A DNA stretch of 64,000 bases from Arthrobacter sp. DNA4 (GTDB taxonomy: Bacteria > Actinomycetota > Actinomycetes > Actinomycetales > Micrococcaceae), in the NCBI RefSeq assembly GCF_024362385.1, contig NZ_CP101466.1:2356001-2420000 (forward strand). Direction: 5' to 3'. Both the position numbers and the translations under genes were made by a program. A model generated the notes under the pieces. It did no database searches. It saw only the letters and a list, made by a program, of their open reading frames with translations, and was not told the origin of the DNA. Below are positions 8,892 to 17,303 of the stretch, piece by piece; the stretch's first letter is position 1, and each line of letters starts with the position of its first letter.

Positions 8892-9799
8892 CAGTCCAGC
8901 AACCGGTGGTCCTGGCCGAGATGCCGTCATTGTCCAAGCTCTACGTGAATGCGGCCGCGCAGGCGGCACGGCGCAGGCTCCTGGGCACGCATGACTCTTC
9001 CGTCCTCCCGGCGGAGAGCCATGAAGTCAGGGACGTCACGGTGGGGGTCGAGAACCTTACGGCCTATCAGCACCTGATCGGCGAGACGGCCAGTGACGTC
9101 CTCCCTGCAGGCTTCATCCACGCCATCGCATTCCCGTTGGCCATGAGCGTCATGAACAGGGACGATTTCCCGTTGCCCCTGCTGGGGATGATCCACCTGC
9201 GCAACAGCGTTGAGCAAAGATCACCGCTGGTGTTCACCGATGTTCTTGACATGACCGCCCGCGTGGAAAACCTCCGCGGCCACCGTGCGGGGACGCAAGT
9301 GGACGTCGTGGCGGAAGTGCGGCGTGCTTACTCCAGTGATGTGCATTGGTGCGGGGTTTCTACTTACCTGGCCAAGGGAGTGTTCCTGCCGGGGATCGAC
9401 AAGCCCACAGCCACCCCGCCCAAGGCGGATTTCACTGCACCTGACCCAACGGCCCTGTGGCACCTGGGCGTGGACACCGGCCGTGCGTACGCAGCAGTCT
9501 CGGGGGACTTCAACCCCATCCACCTGAGTGTGCTCTCGGCCAAAGCCCTGGGAATGCGGCGGTCGATAGCGCACGGCATGTACCTGGCGTCCCGGGCGCT
9601 CGCGGACGTTGGCCCCGCCCGGGGCGACTCGTTCAGGTGGGACGTGGAGTTCGAGGCCCCGGTCTTCCTGCCCTCCCGGGTCGCCCTGGAGATCGCGACG
9701 GAACAGGGCGGGTCCGGGGCGTGGAAGCGCTCCAGCTTTGTCGCCTGGAGTCCGCGGTCGGGGCGGCGCCATTTCAGCGGGACGGTTTCGGCCCTGTAA
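8888..9799 (+). CDS. MaoC-like (3R)-hydroxyacyl dehydratase/hydratase (HtdX type)
   Basis: A 303-residue double hot-dog protein. The C-terminal MaoC half carries SGDFNPIHLS (catalytic Asp and His of the hydratase 2 motif) near residues 205-215; the N-terminal half is a degenerate hot-dog. It interconverts enoyl- and 3-hydroxyacyl-CoA, completing the desaturase, hydratase, reductase and thiolase set of this cluster. ATG 8888 overlaps the upstream stop as ATGA, indicating translational coupling. The stop codon abuts the stop of the convergent FUSC gene with no base between. Confidence 0.87.
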   Translation: MTVQQPVVLAEMPSLSKLYVNAAAQAARRRLLGTHDSSVLPAESHEVRDVTVGVENLTAYQHLIGETASDVLPAGFIHAIAFPLAMSVMNRDDFPLPLLGMIHLRNSVEQRSPLVFTDVLDMTARVENLRGHRAGTQVDVVAEVRRAYSSDVHWCGVSTYLAKGVFLPGIDKPTATPPKADFTAPDPTALWHLGVDTGRAYAAVSGDFNPIHLSVLSAKALGMRRSIAHGMYLASRALADVGPARGDSFRWDVEFEAPVFLPSRVALEIATEQGGSGAWKRSSFVAWSPRSGRRHFSGTVSAL

Positions 9800-10966
9800 T
9801 CACGGCCGTGGAGCCTCGGCTCCGTCTCCAGGACCCGGGCGGCCGGCCTGGTCCTGGGGACGGACCGCCCGGAGGATCCGGTGGAGGCTGAGGAGGACCG
9901 ATTCCGACGCAGGGACCGTTCCCTGTTCTGCGGGCCTGCGCGCGGTGGCAGCCATACAGGCTTCCACCGCCGCCTTGGCGGCGTCATAGCGGTCCCTCCG
10001 GTCCTGGTCGTCACCATCGGTGTCCGTGGACACCAGTTGTCCGGTTGCGGTGATGGCGTCGGCCAGGGGCTCGCTGTCCTGCAACGGGATGGCATACGGC
10101 ACGTCATCTTCCCAGATCACGTCAGAGAGCACATCCGTCATGTCCTGGATATGGAACGTGACACGCTCCAGGTCCTGCAGGTCGCGAAAGTCCTGGTCCA
10201 TGTCACGCGGATGGAGCTTCCGGCGGGGGTTGGCCCTGCGGCTGGCATCGGCTTCCTTGACCAGGTGGCGCACTGATCTTGCGGCCTCGGCCAGTTCGTC
10301 CGACCTGCGCGACCAGTCTTCGTGCTCAGGAGGCCACTTTTCCTTCAAGGCGGCGCCCATGTCCAGCAACTGCTTGCCCAGGGCGACCCTTAGGTCGGCG
10401 AGGCTGGACGCCGCGGCGTTGAGGTGCAGGGGTGGGAAGATCAGGAAGTTCACCGCGATGCCCACCGCCACTCCGGCTGCCATCTGCACAAGGTATCCGT
10501 AGGAGAAATCTTCGGCATTACTGCCGCCGACCAGCAGAACCAGCAGGGCCGCCGTCGGAATCCAATCACTGCCTGAACCTATGCCCGGCAAGCCGCCCAG
10601 CAGGACGCCCACCCCCATGAATACGGCGACTGTCAGGGGTGAGGGCGCACCGATGCTCACCAGGACGAAGGCAAGGCCGATTCCCATCGCCAGCCCCGCC
10701 AAGGCCTGCGCTCCCTGCTTTACGGACCCGGCGACATTGTGATACATCGCCACCAAGGCGCCGAGCGGCGCGTAGTACGCGTAGTGCGAGGCGGCGCCCG
10801 GCATAAGGGGTGCGATGGCGAACGCCAGCCCTGCGGCTATGGCTGCTTTCCCTGCCAGTTGCAGCCGCTGCGCCGCGAAGGCAGCAGAAAGCCCCGCCAC
10901 TGATTGTCTAAGAAGTTGGGTCCCCCGAGCCCACCGTGCATCCGGCCGTGCCTGAGTATTGCCCAT
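9800..10966 (-). CDS. FUSC-family integral membrane protein
   Basis: The 388-residue protein has six or so hydrophobic segments in the first 190 residues, from about residue 38, including GKAAIAAGLAFAIAPLMPG and LVQMAAGVAVGIAVNFLIFP. A long charged cytoplasmic region follows (EKWPPEHEDWSRRSDELAEAA). This is the layout of FUSC/aromatic acid exporter (YccS/ArAE) proteins. Substrate is unknown. A leaderless-type promoter lies at 10974-10979 in the 27-base gap after the serine hydrolase gene. Confidence 0.8.
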   Translation of the reverse strand: MGNTQARPDARWARGTQLLRQSVAGLSAAFAAQRLQLAGKAAIAAGLAFAIAPLMPGAASHYAYYAPLGALVAMYHNVAGSVKQGAQALAGLAMGIGLAFVLVSIGAPSPLTVAVFMGVGVLLGGLPGIGSGSDWIPTAALLVLLVGGSNAEDFSYGYLVQMAAGVAVGIAVNFLIFPPLHLNAAASSLADLRVALGKQLLDMGAALKEKWPPEHEDWSRRSDELAEAARSVRHLVKEADASRRANPRRKLHPRDMDQDFRDLQDLERVTFHIQDMTDVLSDVIWEDDVPYAIPLQDSEPLADAITATGQLVSTDTDGDDQDRRDRYDAAKAAVEACMAATARRPAEQGTVPASESVLLSLHRILRAVRPQDQAGRPGPGDGAEAPRP

Positions 10967-10973
10967 CCGGACA

Positions 10974-10979
10974 ACAGTA
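10974..10979 (-). promoter_or_regulatory. -10 box (TACTGT) for leaderless FUSC gene
   Basis: TACTGT sits 7 bases before the ATG at 10966 and no ribosome binding site is present. Confidence 0.4.
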
Positions 10980-10993
10980 GGGCCGGGGATGCG

Positions 10994-12103
10994 TCAGGAC
11001 AAACCGGCTGCTGAACGCCGGACCGCAGCGGCCAGGCGGTGGGCCCGGCCCGGAGTACGCCCCTCTTCCGCCCGCCGGGGGATGTAGCCAAAGCCCAGGC
11101 CATAGGACGGGTCGGCAAAACCAAGGGCCGCGTTGGCCCCCTCGTGGCCGAAGGCGCGGTGGCTGCCAAAGTTCCGCGAGGGGTGGGGCTTCATGAAGAC
11201 GACGGCGAAGGCATTGTCCAGGCCCGAGGACCGGTCCAGGCCCCACACCTGCTCCCGGGTCATGGCTGTGATGGTCCCCGCTGTGAGGAACGGCTCGCTG
11301 CCCTCGACGCCGGTGGTGGCTGCCGCATACAACCGCGCCAGCCCGTCGGCGGAGCCCACCCCGCCGGCCGCGGACATGCCGGCGGCGCGCACCGAGCGGA
11401 TGTTGGGCAGCTCCATGATGGTGCTGACCGGGGCGTTGCCGTTCATGCCATCGAGGCTGAGCGGATCGACCCACGCCTCCGCCGGGTCTGCTTCATAGAG
11501 GACATCCCGGTACCTGACGTCCTGGTCCTCCGGCAGCCCCAGGAAGAAATCCACGTCCTGCGGCTTCCGGATTCTCTGGTCATAGATATCCTGCAGGGCC
11601 TCGCCCGTGGTCCGCCGGCACAGTTCCTCCATGAGGATGCCGATGGTGAGCGCGTGGTAGCCGAACTGGCGCCCGGGCTCCCAGGAGGGAGCGGCATCCG
11701 CAAGCCGGGCGGCAGCCTTGGACGTGGTGAACTCGTCCAGGCCGAAGCCGCCCTCAACGCCCAGCAGCCCCGCCTGGTGCGACAGCGCCTCCCTGACCAG
11801 GAGCCTGTCCTTTCCGTGCGCGGCAAACTCGGGCCAGTAATGCGCCACGGTCTGGTCCAGGTCAAGGACACCGTCCTGGACCAGCAGGGCGATGACCAGT
11901 GCGGCGACCCCTTTGGAGCAGGAGTAGGCGCCGGTCAACGTATCCGGTGCCATGTCCGGGCCGCCGGTCAGGCGTATCACCGCGCGGCCGTTCCGGTAGG
12001 CGGCCAACTGCGCGCTGTAGCGGGAGTCCTCCGCGAGGAAAGACTCAAACAGTGCCAGGGCACCCTCGTACCCCGGCGCCACGAAACCCAGAGAAGTCTG
12101 CAT
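10994..12103 (-). CDS. Serine hydrolase, beta-lactamase/esterase (class C-like) family
   Basis: 369 residues with the SxxK nucleophile motif as SCSK (about residues 61-64) and a YHA element in place of YxN (about residue 150), followed by a DD-peptidase-like body and a GHEGANA segment where the KTG-like third motif lies. This family includes esterases, aminohydrolases and penicillin-binding-like proteins. No signal peptide is seen, so a cytoplasmic esterase is more likely than a wall enzyme. Confidence 0.83.
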   Translation of the reverse strand: MQTSLGFVAPGYEGALALFESFLAEDSRYSAQLAAYRNGRAVIRLTGGPDMAPDTLTGAYSCSKGVAALVIALLVQDGVLDLDQTVAHYWPEFAAHGKDRLLVREALSHQAGLLGVEGGFGLDEFTTSKAAARLADAAPSWEPGRQFGYHALTIGILMEELCRRTTGEALQDIYDQRIRKPQDVDFFLGLPEDQDVRYRDVLYEADPAEAWVDPLSLDGMNGNAPVSTIMELPNIRSVRAAGMSAAGGVGSADGLARLYAAATTGVEGSEPFLTAGTITAMTREQVWGLDRSSGLDNAFAVVFMKPHPSRNFGSHRAFGHEGANAALGFADPSYGLGFGYIPRRAEEGRTPGRAHRLAAAVRRSAAGLS

Positions 12104-12110
12104 GCCATCC

Positions 12111-12116
12111 AGTGTA
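12111..12116 (-). promoter_or_regulatory. -10 box (TACACT) for leaderless serine hydrolase gene
   Basis: TACACT stands 7 bases before the ATG at 12103, with no Shine-Dalgarno sequence in the gap. Confidence 0.45.
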
Positions 12117-12147
12117 GGAGGAAAGCGGTTTCTAGCCCTGTTTTGGC

Positions 12148-13236
12148 TCAGGCGCCTGCGCCGTGTCCCGGGGCGACTTCCTCGCCCGGCCGGACCGGCC
12201 CCGGCGGTGTGCCCTCGCCAAACGGCCGCCCGCCCAGCGACTCCCGCCCGTGATCAGTCAACCACCCTGACAGATCCGGGCCCGCCGGGACGATCCCCGT
12301 GGGGTTGATGTCCTCATGCACGACGTAGTAATGCCGCTTGATCTGCACGAAGTCGATGGTGTCTCCGAAGCCGGGCGTCTGGAACAGGTCCCGTGCATAT
12401 CCCCACAGGTTGGGCATTTCGCTCAGCTTCTGGCGGTTGCACTTGAAATGACCGTGGTACACGGGATCAAACCGTGCCAGCGTGGTGAACAGCCGCACGT
12501 CCGCTTCGGTGATGGTGTCGCCCACCAGGTACCGCTGCTGCGAGAGGCGCTCCTCAAGCCAGTCCAAAGCGGTCCACAGCCGCTGGTACGCCGAATCGTA
12601 GGCCTCCTGTGATCCGGCGAAGCCGCAGCGGTAGACGCCGTTGTTGACCTCAGTGAACACCCGCTTGTTCACTTGGTCGATTTCTTCGCGGAGATGCACG
12701 GGGTAGAGCTGCGGAGCACCCGGCCGGTGGAATTCTGTCCACTCGGTCGAGAAATCAAGGGTGATCTGGGGGAAATTGTTGGTCACCACTTCACCGCTAT
12801 GTACGTCGACGATGGCGGGCACGGTGATTCCCCTCGGATACCCCGGGAAGCGCTTAAAGTAGGCCTCCTGCAGGCGCTCTATGCCCAGGACCGGGTCCAC
12901 TCCGCCCGGATCCAGGTCGAAGGTCCAGGAACGCGCGTCGTGGGTGGGGCCGGGCTGGCCCAGCGAAATGGCTTCTTCGAGCCCCAGCAGCCTGCGGACA
13001 ATGACCGTCCGGTTCGCCCACGGGCAGGCCCTGGCGGCAATCAGGCGGTAGCGCCCCGCTTCCACCGGCCACCCCGGCTCGCCGTTGCTGCCGGGCGAAG
13101 CATCCCTGGTGATGCGGTCCTCTATGTAGTTGGTGTCCCGGGTGAATTCGGCTCCGCCTGTCACATAGGCTCCGCGGGTGCTGTGCCCCTTGGTGTGGTC
13201 GGTCGCTGCGGTGGTGCTTTCCGTTTCCTGGCTCAT
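12148..13236 (-). CDS. Glutathionyl-hydroquinone reductase-like protein (Xi-class GST fold)
   Basis: 362 residues. The thioredoxin-like half carries the CPWANR active-site motif (about residues 71-76), which marks the Xi/Omega GST or YqjG/PcpF class that reductively removes thiols from hydroquinone conjugates. The all-alpha C-terminal half holds NNGVYRCGFA and ADVRLFTTLARFD, also typical. Actinobacteria of this type use mycothiol (mshC lies at 31543) and normally lack glutathione, so a mycothiol-conjugate substrate is the reasonable inference. Confidence 0.88.
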   Translation of the reverse strand: MSQETESTTAATDHTKGHSTRGAYVTGGAEFTRDTNYIEDRITRDASPGSNGEPGWPVEAGRYRLIAARACPWANRTVIVRRLLGLEEAISLGQPGPTHDARSWTFDLDPGGVDPVLGIERLQEAYFKRFPGYPRGITVPAIVDVHSGEVVTNNFPQITLDFSTEWTEFHRPGAPQLYPVHLREEIDQVNKRVFTEVNNGVYRCGFAGSQEAYDSAYQRLWTALDWLEERLSQQRYLVGDTITEADVRLFTTLARFDPVYHGHFKCNRQKLSEMPNLWGYARDLFQTPGFGDTIDFVQIKRHYYVVHEDINPTGIVPAGPDLSGWLTDHGRESLGGRPFGEGTPPGPVRPGEEVAPGHGAGA

Positions 13237-13242
13237 GCCACA

Positions 13243-13248
13243 AGCCTA
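13243..13248 (-). promoter_or_regulatory. -10 box (TAGGCT) for leaderless GST-like gene
   Basis: TAGGCT lies 6 bases before the ATG at 13236. No ribosome binding site intervenes. Confidence 0.5.
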
Positions 13249-13274
13249 TGCGCCACCCCTGCGCCCTAGGCGCC

Positions 13275-14006
13275 TTACAGCAGGATTATCGAGATGGGCT
13301 GCCAGGCCACCACCCATGCGCCGGCCACCACGAGCGTAAACAGGGCAATCCAGATTCCGGACGGAACAGACGTGGCACGGTACAGGAGATACGCGTCGGA
13401 ACTGCTGAGACGGTCCCGACGGCGGAGGTGCACGTGGGTGAGTTTGAGCAGGTCCCGCACTGCGGCGACGAGCAGCGCAAGGCCGAAAATGACGGCCACA
13501 TGCCCCACGGCGGAAGGCGGCGCAAGGAAGGTGAGCGCGCCTGCACCGCCGATGGCAGCGCCGGTAATCACAAACCCGGCAAGGTTGCGGAGGAACAGGA
13601 GCGAAACCGCCAGCACCAGCGCACTGACGGCCATGGCTGCGGGTCCCCATCCGTTCAGCCCGCACCACACAAAGGCGGCGCCCGCCAGGGCAGGCACGGG
13701 GTACCCCCAGAAGCAGGACCAGGCGGCGGCCAGCCTGCTTCTGCTGTAGGTGGTGGTGGTTCCGGAGTGGTCAAGCCGGAGGCGGATGCCGGACAGCCGC
13801 TGCCCGGAGGTCAGGGCAGCGAAAGCATGGCCGAGCTCGTGGGTCGCCGTGGCCAGGAGGCCGAAGTAGCGCCAACTGCGCCGGGGGATGGACAGCACGA
13901 CGGCGGCCGCCACCGACAGCAGCATTTCCGCCCATGTGACGGTGGGAACGTTCGCCTGGGTAAATGCCGCGGCGAACGTCTCCCATAAGCTGGCGGGGCT
14001 GGCCAC
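13275..14006 (-). CDS. M50-type membrane metallopeptidase-like protein
   Basis: The 243-residue protein is almost entirely hydrophobic, with about six membrane segments and the zinc motif HELGH within ATATHELGHAFAALTSG (about residues 55-60). This is the short M50B-like family, and no PDZ domain is present. I do not see a clear second NPDG/LDG motif, so catalytic activity is not assured. GTG 14006 is preceded by GGAGG. Substrate unknown. Confidence 0.75.
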   Translation of the reverse strand: MASPASLWETFAAAFTQANVPTVTWAEMLLSVAAAVVLSIPRRSWRYFGLLATATHELGHAFAALTSGQRLSGIRLRLDHSGTTTTYSRSRLAAAWSCFWGYPVPALAGAAFVWCGLNGWGPAAMAVSALVLAVSLLFLRNLAGFVITGAAIGGAGALTFLAPPSAVGHVAVIFGLALLVAAVRDLLKLTHVHLRRRDRLSSSDAYLLYRATSVPSGIWIALFTLVVAGAWVVAWQPISIILL

Positions 14007-14136
14007 CGTTGCCTCCTTGCTGCCGGGCGGGCATGGTAGGTACCGACGTCGTCTGTACTGTCCCCAACGCTACCCAGCTGAGCTGGGTGAAGGCTTAAAA
14101 GGCCACGGGGACCGGCGGCCGGTTTAGCGCTTAAAG

Positions 14137-14170
14137 CCGAAAGGCACGCCTGATGCGGCGTGCCTTTCGG
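14137..14170 (-). terminator. Hairpin terminator after the DUF4193 gene
   Basis: Perfect 14-base arms (14137-14150 and 14157-14170) flank a 6-base loop, placed 40 bases past the minus-strand stop at 14210. TTTAAGC lies just beyond. Confidence 0.7.
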
Positions 14171-14209
14171 GCGGGACCGGCCGAACCTGCCCCTCGGAAA
14201 GCTTCTTGA

Positions 14210-14512
14210 CTAGCCTTCGCACTCGGTGCAGTAGCTGTGGCCGTCTTTTTGCCGGGCAATCTGGGACCGGTGGCGGACCAGGAAGCAGGAATAGCAGGTG
14301 AATTCATCCTCAGCCTGGGGGATGACCTGGACTACGAGCTCCTCAGCGACGAATTCGCCACCAGGGACCCCGGCGCCGTCCAGCCCGTCAGCCTCGTCCA
14401 ACTCCTGCACAACACTGCGGGCGTCGGGAGCATTTGCTGACTGGAGCTGCTCGAGTGAGTTGTCCTGCGATTCCTTGACGTCGGAACGCAGTTCATCGTA
14501 ATCGGTTGCCAC
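14210..14512 (-). CDS. DUF4193 family zinc-ribbon protein
   Basis: The 100-residue acidic protein starts ATDYDELR and ends with two CxxC pairs, CYSC and CTEC, separated by about 20 residues. That layout is characteristic of the DUF4193 family conserved in actinobacteria. The function is unknown. GTG 14512 fits the family N-terminus (M-ATDYDxxR) and follows an AAGAGAAG stretch. The gene has its own terminator at 14137-14170. Confidence 0.88.
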   Translation of the reverse strand: MATDYDELRSDVKESQDNSLEQLQSANAPDARSVVQELDEADGLDGAGVPGGEFVAEELVVQVIPQAEDEFTCYSCFLVRHRSQIARQKDGHSYCTECEG

Positions 14513-14717
14513 TTTGGGTGCTTCTCTTTTCTTTGATTGGCTGTCGGGTATGAAACGTACAGCATCAAGCCGGTATTCCCCAACAGGGAGCGTAGATCCA
14601 CTGCCGATTGGGTAAAGGATCAAAGGAGCGGCCGCGGGTTTTAAACCGCTGTGCGGCTGCATGGGCAGTGGAGGGACAGCCGGGCCTGTTCCCTCCCGGT
14701 GACGGAAGGGGCAGTTT

Positions 14718-15860
14718 GTGGAGCAACTCAGTGCAGAGTTTGGCGGTGCCGAACAAATCGGGGTGGGCGTCGGTCCCGTGCTGGAAAAGTTTGATGATGT
14801 GTCCAGGATCGTTGTCCTGCGCGGAGGCGGCCTGGGGGACCTGATCTTCGCGATTCCGGCAATGGCTGCGTTGAAGGCGGCCTATCCTGCATCGAGGATC
14901 ACCTTGTTGGGCACGCCGATTCACAAGGCTCTGCTCGGAGCGGTGGAAAGCCCGGTGGATGAGGTAGTTGTCCTGCCGTTCGCGGAAGGCGTACGGCCCG
15001 GGGAGGAAAATGCCGGCAAACTGGACCGCTTCTTTGCTGACATGCGCGGGCGCCACTTTGATGTGGCCGTCCAGCTCCACGGCGGCGGACGATACTCGAA
15101 CCCCTTCCTGCTGAGGCTGGGGGCGCGCCACACGGTAGGGACCCGGACGGCCGACGCCGCAAGCCTTGAGCGCACCGTCCCTTACCTCTACTACCAGCAC
15201 GAACCCCTCAGGGCTTTGGAGGTGGCCGGCTTCGCGGGCGCCTTCCCCGTGGACCTGGAGGCGCGGCTTGCACCCTCCCCGCTGGCAGCAACCTCCCAAG
15301 CCGGCAGCGGCGACCGCGCCCAGCCGCTCGTAGTGATCCACCCCGGCGCCACCGACCCCCGCCGTCGTTGGCCCGCAGCCAAATTCGCGGAACTTGCTGC
15401 TGCCTGCGCGGCTGATGGTTCGCGGGTGGTCATCGTCGGCGATTCCAGTGAACAGGAGCTGGCAGCGGAGATTGCCTCCCGGGCGGCCTCCTCAGCAGTT
15501 CATTCCGCGGCAGGCGAACTGGAGATGGCAGGCCTGGTGGCGCTGCTGGCGGAAGCCGGCGTTGTGGTGGCAAATGACAGCGGACCAAGGCACCTGGCGC
15601 AGGCCCTTGGTGTGCCGACTGTCGGCATCTTCTGGGCAGGCAACGTGATTAATGCCGGGGCGCTGGGGCGGAGCCTTCACCGCGTCCACGCCTCATGGGT
15701 CACGGCCTGCGCCACATGCGGCATCGACGTCACCCAGGTTGGCTGGACAGCACCGCGCTGCGTCCACGACGACTCAGTGGTGGCCGGTATAGGTGTCACG
15801 GAAGTCTACGAGGACGTCCGCAGCCTCACTGCCACCACGTTCCCGAAGCAGAACGCATGA
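14718..15860 (+). CDS. Glycosyltransferase family 9 protein (heptosyltransferase-like), first of pair
   Basis: 380 residues with the GT9 start RIVVLRGGGLGDLIFAIPA (about residues 30-48), a second-domain IHPGATDPRRRWPAAKFAEL (about residue 210) and ANDSGPRHLAQALGVPTVGIFW (about residues 287-308). This GT-B fold transfers sugars from nucleotide donors, classically ADP-heptose. The acceptor here is unknown because there is no lipopolysaccharide. GTG 14718 follows GGAAGGGG. It overlaps the next GT9 gene by ATGA. Confidence 0.88.
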   Translation: MEQLSAEFGGAEQIGVGVGPVLEKFDDVSRIVVLRGGGLGDLIFAIPAMAALKAAYPASRITLLGTPIHKALLGAVESPVDEVVVLPFAEGVRPGEENAGKLDRFFADMRGRHFDVAVQLHGGGRYSNPFLLRLGARHTVGTRTADAASLERTVPYLYYQHEPLRALEVAGFAGAFPVDLEARLAPSPLAATSQAGSGDRAQPLVVIHPGATDPRRRWPAAKFAELAAACAADGSRVVIVGDSSEQELAAEIASRAASSAVHSAAGELEMAGLVALLAEAGVVVANDSGPRHLAQALGVPTVGIFWAGNVINAGALGRSLHRVHASWVTACATCGIDVTQVGWTAPRCVHDDSVVAGIGVTEVYEDVRSLTATTFPKQNA

Positions 15861-16828
15861 GCGGCCCGGTTATGGCGGAGGAGGCAGGTGCTCCGATACC
15901 CGCAGACGGCAAACCCGAGCTTTTGGTCCTGCGCGCCTTGAAGCTGGGCGACCTGCTGGTGGCCGTACCGGCGTTGAAAGGCATCCAACGCGCGTTTCCC
16001 GGGCACCGGCTGCGCTACGCCGCGCAGGGGTGGTTGTCAGAGGCCCTGGGACTGGTGGGTGGCTACGAGCTGCTGCCCACGCACGGTCTTGACGAGCCGC
16101 TGGCGATGGATCCGGGCGTGGTGGACGTGGCCATCAATCTGCACGGCAGCGGCCCGGAGAGCCAAGGGAGGATCGAGGCGCTTAAGGCCCGCCAGACCCT
16201 GGGCCATCGAAGCGCTTACCGGGACGGGCCGCCGTGGCGGCCGGAACTGCACGAGCGCGAGCGCTGGGTCCGGCTCCTCGAATGGCATGGAGTAGAAGCC
16301 GATCCGCTGGATGTGCAGTTGAACACACCGCACGTCCCCAGTCCCGTCCCCGGTGCAACAGTCCTGCATGTGGGAGCCGCCTACGGCAGCAGGCTGTGGC
16401 CGGCGGAGCGGTTTGCCGCGGTGGCGACTGCACTGACGGAAGCCGGACACCAGGTGGTCTTCACGGGAGGCCCTTCCGAGAGGGACCGCGCGGAGGAAGT
16501 GTGCCGCCTTGCAGGACTGCCCGGCACTGCCGTACTGGCCGGGGTATTGGGCCTGGCGGAGTTCGCTGCCACGATCGCCGCCGCCCGCCTGGTGGTCTCG
16601 GCCGACACCGGGGCCGCGCACCTGGCATCTGCTTACGGCACCCCATCCGTGGTGCTCTTTGGTCCGGCCCCACCCGAGATCTGGGGTCCACCGCCGGGAC
16701 CCCATGTTGTCCTGACCCGGGCCGAACTGCGGCGTGGGGACACCTTCGCGGCCCAGCCGGACCCTGCCCTGCTCGCTGTCCAGGTCTCCGATGTTATAGC
16801 TGCTGTCAAAGGACTGGGCTTGTTCTGA
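15857..16828 (+). CDS. Glycosyltransferase family 9 protein, second of pair
   Basis: 323 residues with the same architecture as its upstream neighbour: LLVLRALKLGDLLVAVPALKG near residue 20, LHVGAAYGSRLWPAERFAAV and SADTGAAHLASAYGTPSVVLFG. ATG 15857 overlaps the preceding stop (ATGA). The two are divergent enough to be different enzymes rather than a recent duplication, so successive additions to one glycan are plausible. Confidence 0.87.
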   Translation: MSGPVMAEEAGAPIPADGKPELLVLRALKLGDLLVAVPALKGIQRAFPGHRLRYAAQGWLSEALGLVGGYELLPTHGLDEPLAMDPGVVDVAINLHGSGPESQGRIEALKARQTLGHRSAYRDGPPWRPELHERERWVRLLEWHGVEADPLDVQLNTPHVPSPVPGATVLHVGAAYGSRLWPAERFAAVATALTEAGHQVVFTGGPSERDRAEEVCRLAGLPGTAVLAGVLGLAEFAATIAAARLVVSADTGAAHLASAYGTPSVVLFGPAPPEIWGPPPGPHVVLTRAELRRGDTFAAQPDPALLAVQVSDVIAAVKGLGLF

Positions 16829-16890
16829 ACCCTGTGGGTTTACGCGTCGATGCTGTGGGTCTGCAGGGGTTGGAACCTGCGCCGCGGGCC

Positions 16891-16896
16891 TAAAAT
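16891..16896 (+). promoter_or_regulatory. -10 box (TAAAAT) for leaderless small protein gene
   Basis: TAAAAT lies 7 bases before the ATG at 16904; no ribosome binding site is present. Confidence 0.45.
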
Positions 16897-16903
16897 TGAG
16901 TGC

Positions 16904-17134
16904 ATGAGCACTGAGCTGGAGATCGCCTTGGTGTTGGGGACGGCGTTCCTATGGGTCACCGTGACGCTGACCATCCTGTCCGCCATCGACCGGCCGGAAA
17001 GGAAGGCGCGGCGGCAGGAGCGGCGCGACATCCGGACGGAGAAGCGGCGGATTGAGTACCGTCCGGTGGCGGCAGGGACGCACGCCCAGGGACGGAACCG
17101 GCACCCGCGGTCCCGGAGGCTCCACCCGCACTGA
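16904..17134 (+). CDS. Small single-pass membrane protein with very basic tail
   Basis: 76 residues: a hydrophobic segment at about residues 6-26 (IALVLGTAFLWVTVTLTILSA) followed by a strongly basic Arg/Lys-rich tail. No family was recognised. The leaderless -10 and the sensible membrane protein layout support it as a real gene. The tail would face the cytoplasm and might contact nucleic acid or lipid head groups. Confidence 0.55.
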   Translation: MSTELEIALVLGTAFLWVTVTLTILSAIDRPERKARRQERRDIRTEKRRIEYRPVAAGTHAQGRNRHPRSRRLHPH

Positions 17135-17260
17135 CGACGGCGGGACTATCGCGGGTGCGTCGGTGTGGAGCATCTGCCCAAACCCTCCGTGCGCAGCCGG
17201 CCGCCCGCCGTCGTACGCTGTCCTGTGGTGGGCGCGCGCTCCACGTCCCGGCCCCCGTTA

Positions 17261-17273
17261 GTCAAGTCTTGAC
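17261..17273. promoter_or_regulatory. 13-bp palindrome GTCAAGTCTTGAC upstream of small gene
   Basis: GTCAAG and CTTGAC are exact reverse complements around one base, flanked by CCCCGT on the left and GGGG on the right. It lies 30 bases before the ATG at 17304 and may be an operator. The binding protein is unknown. Confidence 0.3.
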
Positions 17274-17303
17274 GGGGTTGGCTGGATCCCTGACACTTCC
17301 CCA

